NCBI GenBank assembly: GCA_041557595.1
Contig: JBFFGE010000062.1
Span: forward strand, 1 to 22,737
Direction of reading: 5' to 3'
Origin: JAOTYV01 sp041557595
GTDB taxonomy: Bacteria > Pseudomonadota > Alphaproteobacteria > UBA8366
Length of the DNA stretch: 22,737 bases
A model generated the notes under the pieces. The model did no database searches. It had not been told where the DNA came from and saw only the letters and a list, made by a program, of their open reading frames with translations. A program made the position numbers and the translations under genes. Below, piece by piece: positions 14,471-21,995 of this stretch; within the stretch, counting starts at the first letter, position 1, and each line of letters begins with the position of its first letter.

Positions 14471-16032
14471 AACAACGTTCCTTGTCTCTTATCCCCGGCC
14501 TTGTCCTTGCCGCGGGTCGCACGGTTCGGCGACCCGGCCGACGAACCCGAAGAGGCTTCGGACGACGCACCAGGAGACGCCTTCGGCGCACGTGCAATCG
14601 GCTCCATCCCGGCTGCGGTGATTTCCGCGCCAACGCGGCCATCGGCGAATTCGACGGCGACATGCTCGCCCGCCGTCAGCGCCGCGGCACCGGTTACCGC
14701 CCGGCCTTCCCCATCGCGAACGACGGCATATCCGCGATCGAGGACGCGGCGAAAGGACAAACTCTCGAGCAGGTCGCCAAGCGCCGTAAGCCGCCCCTGC
14801 GCATCCCGAACGTGACGGCCGATCAATTCCGGCCGCAACCGAACGGAAAGGCTTTGACTGCTCTCGCGCCGCGCGCCGAGGAATCGCGCCGCCGCCCCAT
14901 TCAGGGATTCAGCTTCCCGTTTCAGGCGCCGCTCCGCATCGGCCAGGCTCTGCCGCGGCGGCTTGATCTGGCCGGACCAGCGGGCAACCTGTTGCCGGCG
15001 ATCGCGGAGCGCGCCCTGTATGCCGTTGCGCAACCGCTCATCGGTGACGTCGAGCCGCTGGCGCGCCGTGCCCAGCACGCTTTCGAGATCGGGCAGGCCG
15101 CGCGCCAGCCCTTCGAGCCGGATGCGGCGTTCCTCGGTCAATCGGCGGACCGCGCCGATCATGCGCCGCGCGCTGTCCAGCACGCCCGCCTGCAATTCGG
15201 CGCGAACCGGCACCGCCATCTCCGCCGCCGCCGTCGGTGTCGGCGCCCGCAAATCGGATGCGAAATCGATCAGGGTCGTATCGGTCTCGTGCCCGACCGC
15301 GGAGATCAGCGGGATCGCCGACTCCGCCGCCGCCCGCACGACGATTTCTTCATTAAACGCCCAAAGATCTTCCAGACTCCCGCCGCCGCGGGCGACAATA
15401 AGCAGATCCGGCCGCGGCACCGGTCCCGCCGGGGTCAGCCGGTTGAAGCCCTCGATCGCCGCAGCGATTTGCTCCGCCGCCCCATCGCCCTGCACCAGCA
15501 CAGGCCAGACCAGAACATGGCGCGGAAAGCGGTCGTTCAAGCGATGAATGATATCCCGGATCACCGCCCCTGTCGGCGATGTCACCACGCCGATAACGTC
15601 CGGAAGGTAGGGCAAGGGCCGTTTGCGCGCCGCGTCGAACAGCCCTTCGGCGGCCAGCTTGCGGCGGCGCTCCTCCAGCAGCTTGAGCAACGCCCCTTCG
15701 CCGGCCAGTTCCATCGACTCGATGACGATCTGGTATTTGGAGCGCCCCGCATAGGTCGTCAACTTGCCGCTGCAGATCACCTCGAGGCCGTCCTCCGGCT
15801 TGATCGCGAGGCGCCCTGCCGTGCCCCGCCAGCAAACGCCGTCGAGAACCGCCGAATCGTCTTTCAGGGCCATATAAAGGTGGCCGGACGCCGCGCGCTT
15901 GAAGCCGGAAATCTCACCGCGCACCCGGACATAGGAATATGCGTCCTCGACGGTGCGCTTGAGCGCCGCGGAGAGTTCCGAAACGGTGAATTCGGGAAGA
16001 TTCGGCGTCTGTGTAGGCGAATTATCGGACAT
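14467..16032 (-). CDS. xseA: Exodeoxyribonuclease VII large subunit
   Basis: This 521-residue large subunit of the single-strand-specific DNA exonuclease works with XseB, which is not in this window. An N-terminal OB-fold (about 12-110, EFTVSELSAALKRTVE) is followed by the catalytic domain with GVVTSPTGAVIRDI, RGGGSLEDLWAFNEE and AVGHETDTTLIDFASD, then a long helical coiled region. It is longer than the E. coli enzyme (456) because of a low-complexity Ala/Ser/Gly/Lys tail. The last residues QGTLL resemble a beta-clamp-type pentapeptide. It is divergent from purD, and a good promoter at 16047-16075 would give a very short leader. The M23 gene follows with a 4-nt overlap. Confidence 0.95.
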   Translation of the reverse strand: MSDNSPTQTPNLPEFTVSELSAALKRTVEDAYSYVRVRGEISGFKRAASGHLYMALKDDSAVLDGVCWRGTAGRLAIKPEDGLEVICSGKLTTYAGRSKYQIVIESMELAGEGALLKLLEERRRKLAAEGLFDAARKRPLPYLPDVIGVVTSPTGAVIRDIIHRLNDRFPRHVLVWPVLVQGDGAAEQIAAAIEGFNRLTPAGPVPRPDLLIVARGGGSLEDLWAFNEEIVVRAAAESAIPLISAVGHETDTTLIDFASDLRAPTPTAAAEMAVPVRAELQAGVLDSARRMIGAVRRLTEERRIRLEGLARGLPDLESVLGTARQRLDVTDERLRNGIQGALRDRRQQVARWSGQIKPPRQSLADAERRLKREAESLNGAAARFLGARRESSQSLSVRLRPELIGRHVRDAQGRLTALGDLLESLSFRRVLDRGYAVVRDGEGRAVTGAAALTAGEHVAVEFADGRVGAEITAAGMEPIARAPKASPGASSEASSGSSAGSPNRATRGKDKAGDKRQGTLL

Positions 16033-16046
16033 CGGGCCGCTACCCT

Positions 16047-16075
16047 ATGATATGTAGGGGCAAACGCTAAGACAA
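16047..16075 (-). promoter_or_regulatory. Candidate sigma-70 promoter of xseA with a near-leaderless start
   Basis: On the minus strand TTGTCT (16075-16070) and TATCAT (16052-16047) are separated by exactly 17 nt and match the consensus at 4/6 and 5/6 positions. The expected start near 16040 lies only about 8 nt before the ATG at 16032, leaving little room for a Shine-Dalgarno sequence. The same TATGAT, read on the plus strand, could serve purD, but no -35 partner is convincing. Confidence 0.5.
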
Positions 16076-16102
16076 AAGTGCGTCAAAATTTGGGACGGGG
16101 TC

Positions 16103-17389
16103 ATGAAGGTTCTGGTGGTTGGATCCGGGGGACGGGAACACGCGCTGTGTTGGGCCATCGGGGCGTCCCCGCTCTGCGATACGCTGTATTGCGCGCCCGG
16201 CAATGCGGGCATCGCCGAAGACGCGGAATGTGTCGACATTGCGGCCGATGCGGTCGACGCGCTGGTCGATTTCGCAAAGGCCCGGTCGATTGACCTGGTG
16301 GTTATCGGCCCCGAAGCGCCCCTGGTGTTGGGCCTGGCCGACCGCCTGGCCGAAGCGGGCATTCGCGCCTTCGGACCGAGCGCCGCCGCCGCGGCGCTCG
16401 AAGGGTCCAAGGGCTTCACCAAGGACCTTTGCGCCAAATACGACATTCCCACCGGCGGCTATGGCCGATTTACCGACTTCGACGCCGCCAAGGCCTATAT
16501 CGAGCGGCAAGGCGCGCCGATCGTCGTGAAGGCGGACGGGCTCGCCGCCGGCAAGGGGGTCACCGTGGCCGCCACCGTCGAGGAAGCCCTGACCGCGGCC
16601 GAGGAGGCGCTGCTGTCCGGCCGTTTCGGCGACGCGGGCGCGGAGATCGTCGTCGAGGAATTTCTCGACGGCGAGGAAGTCAGCGTCTTCGCGCTCTGTG
16701 ACGGCGTCGCCGCGCTGACGCTGGCATCGGCCCAGGACCACAAGACGGCCTTCGATGGCGACACCGGGCCGAACACCGGCGGCATGGGCGCGTATAGCCC
16801 CGCCCCGGCAATGACCGACGCGCTCGCCGCGGAGGTCGAGGAAACCATCATCCGCCGCACCGTGCACGCCATGGCGGCGGAGGGCACGCCCTTTCGCGGC
16901 GTACTCTACGCGGGAATCATGATCACCAAGGATGGCCCGCAGCTGCTGGAGTACAACGTGCGCTTCGGCGATCCGGAATGCCAGGTGCTGATGATGCGCC
17001 TGCAATCGGACATGCTGACGGCCCTGGTCGCCGCCAGCGATGGCGTGCTCGACAGCTTCGACCTGCGCTGGTTCGACGAACCGGCGCTGACCGTGGTCAT
17101 GGCGGCCGAGGGGTATCCCGGCGACTATCAAAAGGGCACCAGAATTGGCGGTTTGGACGCGGCCGAAGCGGACGAGAATGTGAAAATCTTTCATGCCGGC
17201 ACCGCGCGCGCCGAAGATGGCGGCCTGATCTCGGCGGGCGGGCGGGTGCTCAATGTAACCGCCCTGGGCGCAAGCGTTGCGGAGGCGCAGCAACGCGCCT
17301 ATACCGCCATCGACAAGATTGACTGGCCTCAAGGCTTCTGCCGCCGCGACATCGGCTGGCGGGCCGTGGAACGGGAAAGACGAACCTAG
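16103..17389 (+). CDS. purD: Phosphoribosylamine-glycine ligase (GAR synthetase)
   Basis: This 428-residue ATP-grasp enzyme catalyses the second step of de novo purine synthesis, joining glycine to 5-phosphoribosylamine. It has all family motifs: VVGSGGREHAL (4-14), CAPGNAGIAE, GPEAPLVLGLAD, GSKGFTKDL, VVKADGLAAGKGV (about 140-152), EEFLDGEEVSVFALCDG, DHKTAFDGDTGPNTGGMGAY, and the metal site LLEYNVRFGDPECQ. The length is typical. The ATG is preceded by a GGGACGGGG purine run. The gene is divergent from xseA over 70 nt, an arrangement I recall as common in alphaproteobacteria. The antiporter gene follows 83 nt downstream and may have its own promoter. Confidence 0.97.
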   Translation: MKVLVVGSGGREHALCWAIGASPLCDTLYCAPGNAGIAEDAECVDIAADAVDALVDFAKARSIDLVVIGPEAPLVLGLADRLAEAGIRAFGPSAAAAALEGSKGFTKDLCAKYDIPTGGYGRFTDFDAAKAYIERQGAPIVVKADGLAAGKGVTVAATVEEALTAAEEALLSGRFGDAGAEIVVEEFLDGEEVSVFALCDGVAALTLASAQDHKTAFDGDTGPNTGGMGAYSPAPAMTDALAAEVEETIIRRTVHAMAAEGTPFRGVLYAGIMITKDGPQLLEYNVRFGDPECQVLMMRLQSDMLTALVAASDGVLDSFDLRWFDEPALTVVMAAEGYPGDYQKGTRIGGLDAAEADENVKIFHAGTARAEDGGLISAGGRVLNVTALGASVAEAQQRAYTAIDKIDWPQGFCRRDIGWRAVERERRT

Positions 17390-17472
17390 TGGGCCAGCAA
17401 GGATTTCCGAACAAACCGATATCTGAACGTCGCTTGCCGGCGAACGCACTTCCGACGTGGCTGAGATAATCG

Positions 17473-18579
17473 ATGGATACCTCCCTGATTGTCGCAATCG
17501 TCCTGGTCAGCGCCGCCCTGCTCGCTTTTGAATTCGGCATCTCAAGCGCAATTGTCGAAATCATCGCAGGGGTCTTGCTCGCCTTCTTCATGACCGATCT
17601 GGATTCGCTGGACTGGCTGCAGTTTCTCGCCAACCTCGGCATGCTCGGCCTGATGTTCATGGCTGGATTCGAGGTCGATATCAACCGGTTGCGCCACACC
17701 TGGCGCGCCAGCGTCGGCATCGGCGTTCTGTCCTTCGCCCTGCCGGTGGCGGGTGTCTTCACCGTCTGTTTCTACTGGTTCGAGTATTCTTTGCTGGTGT
17801 CGGGCCTTGTCGGCATCGGCCTTTCGACGACCTCGCTTGCGCTGGTCTATCACGCGCTCCGGGATCGAGGGATGCTCGACAGCGAAACCGGTCAGACCCT
17901 GTTGGCGGCCGCATCGATCGTCGACGTGATCAGCATGGTGAGCCTGGCGCTGCTGATGGGCGATGTCGGCTGGGGCACGGCGATCTTCGCGATCGTGGTC
18001 GTACCCACGATATTTGGATTGCCCCGCCTCGGGCGCTGGGTATTCCGGCGGTACAAAGGGTCGATTGTCGAACTGGAGTTGCGGTTCATGCTGGTCTTGC
18101 TGATCGGCATGGGCTTCATGGCCGAAAATGTCGGCGGCATCCACCCGGCGGTGGTCGCCTTCGCCATCGGCATCGTCATGTCCGAGGTGATGGACGAACA
18201 CGAGGCGCTGGAAGAAAAGCTCAAAGGCATCGTGTTCAGCCTTCTCGGTCCGGTCTTTTTCCTGCACGCGGGCACGCAGCTTGATTTAAGGCTGCTGACG
18301 CCCGAAATGCTGGGCACCGCCGGCGTGCTGTTCATTACGGCCTGCGGGCTCAAATTCGTCGGCTCGGCCCTGCCGGCCCACTGGCTGATGAAATCCTCGG
18401 CCCGCTTCGTCGGCCTGCTGTTCAACTACCGGCTCAGCTTCGGGATCATCGCCGCCAGCGTGGGCCTGAAAACCGGAATCCTGACGGAAGACCTTTACGC
18501 GGTGATGCTGCTGATCGTGATCGGCAGCGCGGCCCTGCCGGTGATCTTCCTGCGCGACCGGCCGCAGGAACTATCCTGA
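17473..18579 (+). CDS. CPA2-type cation:proton antiporter membrane domain (Kef/YbaL-like)
   Basis: This 368-residue integral membrane protein has about 11-13 predicted helices and belongs to the Na+/H+ exchanger superfamily. Family marks are GLMFMAGFEVD (59-69), the broken helix at GIGLSTTSLALVY (115-127), a conserved acid Asp151 in ASIVDVISM at the ion-binding position (Kef proteins have QD there), and HPAVVAFAIGIVMSE near 218-232. It ends soon after the last helix, with no TrkA-N or TrkA-C regulatory domain, so it is shorter than KefB/C. K+ or Na+ efflux in exchange for H+ is likely; ion choice cannot be read. A GAGATAA purine site precedes the ATG. It sits downstream of purD on the same strand. 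Confidence 0.85.
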   Translation: MDTSLIVAIVLVSAALLAFEFGISSAIVEIIAGVLLAFFMTDLDSLDWLQFLANLGMLGLMFMAGFEVDINRLRHTWRASVGIGVLSFALPVAGVFTVCFYWFEYSLLVSGLVGIGLSTTSLALVYHALRDRGMLDSETGQTLLAAASIVDVISMVSLALLMGDVGWGTAIFAIVVVPTIFGLPRLGRWVFRRYKGSIVELELRFMLVLLIGMGFMAENVGGIHPAVVAFAIGIVMSEVMDEHEALEEKLKGIVFSLLGPVFFLHAGTQLDLRLLTPEMLGTAGVLFITACGLKFVGSALPAHWLMKSSARFVGLLFNYRLSFGIIAASVGLKTGILTEDLYAVMLLIVIGSAALPVIFLRDRPQELS

Positions 18580-18703
18580 TCGCGCGCCGTTCGGCAAGAC
18601 GCCCGAAAAATCGCGGATTCCGGGCAGCCGGGCGCACCACAAAAGTCGTTGTCGCCGTGGCAGACTTGAAGGATCATATGGTACGCTGGATGGGTTCGTA
18701 GCC

Positions 18704-18733
18704 TTCTCACAGGCCTCATCCGGACACTACAAT
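18704..18733 (+). promoter_or_regulatory. Candidate promoter of the TTT transporter operon
   Basis: TTCTCA (18704-18709), an 18-nt spacer and TACAAT (18728-18733) match sigma-70 elements at 4/6 and 5/6. Transcription would start near 18740, leaving a leader of about 37 nt with GAGGAAA just before the ATG at 18777. It lies in the 197-nt gap after the antiporter gene, where I see nothing else. Confidence 0.42.
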
Positions 18734-18776
18734 CGATAAAGAGCAGAGATAGTTCTCAGTTCAGCGAGGAAACAAT

Positions 18777-19880
18777 ATGACAATGCGTTATTTGAAATCT
18801 GTGTGCGCCGCCAGCGCACTCGTCCTTTCCGCCGCGATCGCCTCCGGCCCCGTCGCTGCCGAAGTTAGCTTCAAGGGCAAGACCGTCACGATCGTGGTTC
18901 CCTTCAAGGAAGGCGGCGGCGGCGACACGACCGCACGGCTGTTTCAGCCGTTCCTGCACAAGCATTTGCCGGGCAATCCCAAGGTAATCGTCTTCAACCG
19001 GCCCGGCGGCGCCTCGACCAAGGGAAGCAACTATTTCGAACGCGAGGCGAAGCCCGACGGGTTGACCGCCATAATCGTTTCCACATCGACCATGGTGTCG
19101 CAAACATTGGGCGGCGGGAAAGCGAAATTCGATGTCCGGAAATGGCGCCCGATCTTTGTGGTTCCCCAGGACACCGTCTTCTATGCGCGCCCCGAGACCG
19201 GCGTCAAAGGCAAGGATCTCGCCGAAGACATCAAGGCGCTGCAAACCAACGGCATGGTGTTTGGCGCCAAGAACGCTACGTCGGCCGAACTTCGGGCCCT
19301 GACGACATTTGAAATGTTGGGGATTCAGAAGGTTAAAACCGTCCTCGGATTGAGTTCCGGCAAGCAACGCAAGGCGCTGATGCGGGGCGAATTGACCGTC
19401 AATTACGATTCGGCGAGCTCTTTCAACAAGAAAGTGCAGAAGCACGCGAAGAAGGGCACGGTCATTCCCTTTATGACGCTGGGCATTCCCCAGCCCGACG
19501 GATCGGTCATTAAAGGCAGCGAATTCCCGGACCTGCCGATCGCACTCGACGGATATCGGAAACTCAACGGCGGCAAGGATCCGAGCGGCGAAGTTTACGA
19601 GGCCTGGAAAAACTTCGCGACGATGGGCGTTTCCGCCTCCAAGGGAATTTCGCTTCCGTCCGGTACGTCCGACGAAATCCACAAAGTGTGGACGGTTGCC
19701 GTCAAGAATATCCTCAAAGACAAGGAATTCATGACGAAAGGCCGCAAGATCATCGGTGCGTATCCGTTCTCGTTCGGTAAGGACGCCGAGGCGATCTACA
19801 ACAATGCAGTCAGCATTAAGCCCAAGACCAAGGAATGGATGAGGGCATTCATCCTGGATAAATTCGGCGTGAAAATCTAA
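18777..19880 (+). CDS. TTT-family periplasmic solute-binding protein (TctC/Bug type)
   Basis: This 367-residue exported protein has a Sec signal peptide (1-28, cleaved after VAA). The TctC/Bug signature follows in divergent form: KTVTIVVPFKEGGGGDTTARLF (35-56) replaces the usual 'VPFPPGG..D..AR', and then VFNRPGGASTKGSNYF (72-87) and KPDG (92-95). It is longer than most Bug proteins (about 320). It captures an organic acid, probably a carboxylate, and hands it to the permease encoded next. The ATG at 18777 has GAGGAAA about 8 nt upstream; the in-frame ATG two codons later is an alternative. A strong hairpin terminator follows within the gap, which should keep its mRNA more abundant than that of the permease. 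The ligand is unknown. Confidence 0.85.
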   Translation: MTMRYLKSVCAASALVLSAAIASGPVAAEVSFKGKTVTIVVPFKEGGGGDTTARLFQPFLHKHLPGNPKVIVFNRPGGASTKGSNYFEREAKPDGLTAIIVSTSTMVSQTLGGGKAKFDVRKWRPIFVVPQDTVFYARPETGVKGKDLAEDIKALQTNGMVFGAKNATSAELRALTTFEMLGIQKVKTVLGLSSGKQRKALMRGELTVNYDSASSFNKKVQKHAKKGTVIPFMTLGIPQPDGSVIKGSEFPDLPIALDGYRKLNGGKDPSGEVYEAWKNFATMGVSASKGISLPSGTSDEIHKVWTVAVKNILKDKEFMTKGRKIIGAYPFSFGKDAEAIYNNAVSIKPKTKEWMRAFILDKFGVKI

Positions 19881-19891
19881 CGCACGCCTGA

Positions 19892-19929
19892 AAATAACCG
19901 GTGCCGGAAACGGCGCCGGTTATTTCTTT
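19892..19929 (+). terminator. Intercistronic terminator between the binding protein and the permease
   Basis: AAATAACCGGTGCC (19892-19905) pairs with GGCGCCGGTTATTT (19912-19925), with one G-T pair and a G-C closed GAAA tetraloop, then CTTTA. This 15-bp stem lies just 11 nt past the binding-protein stop and 57 nt before the permease ATG. It probably gives partial termination and 3'-end protection of the upstream mRNA. Confidence 0.82.
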
Positions 19930-19986
19930 ATTCCCAAATTCCATAGACCCAGACCCCCGGCACAGCAACCTTAGGGCGTTTCCCCC

Positions 19987-21960
19987 ATGGAAGATGCGAT
20001 CGTTAGCGCTCTGCTGACCCTGTTGAGCCCGCAGCACGTCATCTATTTGTGCTTCGGGGTTTTTCTCGGATTGATCGTTGGCATCCTCCCGGGACTCGGC
20101 GGCACCGCCGGCCTCGCGTTGCTCCTGCCCTTCGTCTTCACCATGGATCCGACGAACGCCCTGGCCATGATGATCGGCCTGCAATCGGTCACCGCGACGT
20201 CGGATACCTTTCCGTCCGTCCTCATGGGAATACCGGGAACGGCGAGTTCGCAGGCGACGGTCGTCGACGGCTTTCCGATGGCCAAGAAAGGCGAAGCGGC
20301 GCGCGCCCTGGGCGCGGCCTTTTCCGCTTCCCTGATCGGCGGTTTGTTCGGCGCGCTGGTCCTGACCTTTGCGATTTTCTATGCCGAGCCGATCATCGAC
20401 GCCATGGGGTTCGGCGAGCAGATGATGCTAATCGTCCTTGCGCTCACCATGGTCGGCATGCTGACCGGCAGCCATCCGCTCAAGGGGCTCGCGGCGTGTT
20501 CGATCGGCCTGCTGATCGGCGCCTTCGGGTCGGCCCCGGTGAGCGGCGTCGAACGCCTTACCTTCGGCACCGAATACATGATCGATCAGATCAAGCTGGT
20601 GATTGTCGGGCTCGCCATGTTCGCCATGCCCGAAATCATCGACCTGCTGCGCCGCCAAATCACGATATCGGAATCGGGCGTTCTGGGGTCCGGCTGGTTG
20701 CGGGGCTTGAAAGACACCCTTACGCATTGGTGGATCGTGCTCCGCTGTTCCACCATCGGCTGCGTCGTCGGTGCGCTGCCGGGCCTGGGCGGGTCGGTGA
20801 TCGACTGGATCGCCTACGGCCATGTGATCCAGACCAGCAAAAACCGGGAAACCTTCGGTACCGGCGATGTCCGCGGCGTCATCGCGCCGGAATCGGCGAA
20901 CAACGCCAAGGAAGGCGGCGCGCTGATTCCAACGATCCTGTTCGGCATTCCCGGATCGGGCAGCATGGCGCTACTGCTCGGCGGATTCGTTTTGATCGGC
21001 ATCGAACCGGGCGTCGAGCTGATTACGAGCGACGAAGGCCTGGTCTATCTGATGATCTGGTCGGTCGCGCTGGCGAACATCTTCGGCGCCGGCACCTGCC
21101 TGTTTCTGGCGCCGCAGATCGCCAAGCTGACGACGATCCGCTACACGCTGATCGCCCCCTTCATGTTCGGCCTGATCTTCTTCGCCGCCTTCCAGGCGAC
21201 ACGGGATTGGGGCGACCTGATCATGCTGATGATCGTGGGTACACTGGGCGTCTACATGAAACGCTTCGGCTGGCCGCGACCCGCGCTGCTGATCGGCTAC
21301 GTGCTGTCGAGCCGGGTGGAAACCTCGATCTATCACACGATAACAACCTACGGATTTACCTTCCTGAAGCATCCAATCGTTCTCATCCTGCTCGCCCTCA
21401 TCGTAATCTCCATCATTGGAGCGATTCGCTACAAGCCGCACCAATCGGAAATTACCGAGGACGGCGTCCACGCGGCCCACAATCGCATGCCGCAAGTCCT
21501 GTTCTACGGAGCGATCTTTATCCTGGCGCTGGTCGTAATCTGGGACGGCCTAAAATGGGATTTCCTGACCGCCGTTTATCCGCTGTTCGCAGGCGGCCTG
21601 TGCCTCGCTTTCCTGATCCCAATGGGCATCGAAATGTACCGGACCAGGAACGCCGCGCTCGTTTATTACGATTCGGAACGGGAAGAAATCGACAAGGCGC
21701 TGGAGTATCACTCCAACGAGTATTACCTGGCCTGGCTGCTCGGTATGCTGGGCGTCTCCGCGCTCTTCGGATTCGTCATCGGCGTCAGCGCCTTCATCTA
21801 TATATTCGTCCGCCTCAAAGCCCGGCTTTCCCATTTGGGATGTGCCATTTCCGCGGGAGCGTTCGTCATTTTGCTCGGGACCTTGTCGCACTTCATGACG
21901 CTCAAATATCCGGAAGGCCTGCTGCAGAATTACCTCTCGCTGCCATGGCCGTTGCAATAG
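19987..21960 (+). CDS. Fused TctA-TctB tripartite tricarboxylate transporter permease
   Basis: This 657-residue integral membrane protein carries both TTT membrane subunits. Residues 1-480 are TctA, with the paired internal motifs ILPGLGGTAGLALL (33-46) and ALPGLGGSVIDW (263-274), and the loops GIPGTASSQAT (81-91) and GIPGSGSMALL (320-330). The hydrophilic link at 481-500 leads to a C-terminal part (501-657) with about four or five helices. It looks like TctB: a WDGLKWDF loop, a VYPLFAGG helix and a final YPEGLLQNYLSLPWP. No separate tctB lies between the binding-protein gene and this one, although it would normally be there. TctA alone is about 500 residues, so the extra 155 fit a fusion. 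It should import the solute caught by the upstream protein, using an ion gradient. The ribosome-binding site is weak (AGGG, far from the ATG). Confidence 0.88.
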   Translation: MEDAIVSALLTLLSPQHVIYLCFGVFLGLIVGILPGLGGTAGLALLLPFVFTMDPTNALAMMIGLQSVTATSDTFPSVLMGIPGTASSQATVVDGFPMAKKGEAARALGAAFSASLIGGLFGALVLTFAIFYAEPIIDAMGFGEQMMLIVLALTMVGMLTGSHPLKGLAACSIGLLIGAFGSAPVSGVERLTFGTEYMIDQIKLVIVGLAMFAMPEIIDLLRRQITISESGVLGSGWLRGLKDTLTHWWIVLRCSTIGCVVGALPGLGGSVIDWIAYGHVIQTSKNRETFGTGDVRGVIAPESANNAKEGGALIPTILFGIPGSGSMALLLGGFVLIGIEPGVELITSDEGLVYLMIWSVALANIFGAGTCLFLAPQIAKLTTIRYTLIAPFMFGLIFFAAFQATRDWGDLIMLMIVGTLGVYMKRFGWPRPALLIGYVLSSRVETSIYHTITTYGFTFLKHPIVLILLALIVISIIGAIRYKPHQSEITEDGVHAAHNRMPQVLFYGAIFILALVVIWDGLKWDFLTAVYPLFAGGLCLAFLIPMGIEMYRTRNAALVYYDSEREEIDKALEYHSNEYYLAWLLGMLGVSALFGFVIGVSAFIYIFVRLKARLSHLGCAISAGAFVILLGTLSHFMTLKYPEGLLQNYLSLPWPLQ

Positions 21961-21995
21961 AGGCAACAAACGGCCGCCGTCGCCCAAGGTTTCGA

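Noticed and set aside
14482..16050. 522-codon plus-strand frame opposite xseA
   Set aside because: Mirror of xseA, with an Arg-rich product and no motifs.
16067..17497. 476-codon minus-strand frame opposite purD
   Set aside because: purD is complete and canonical; the opposite frame is a codon-bias shadow.
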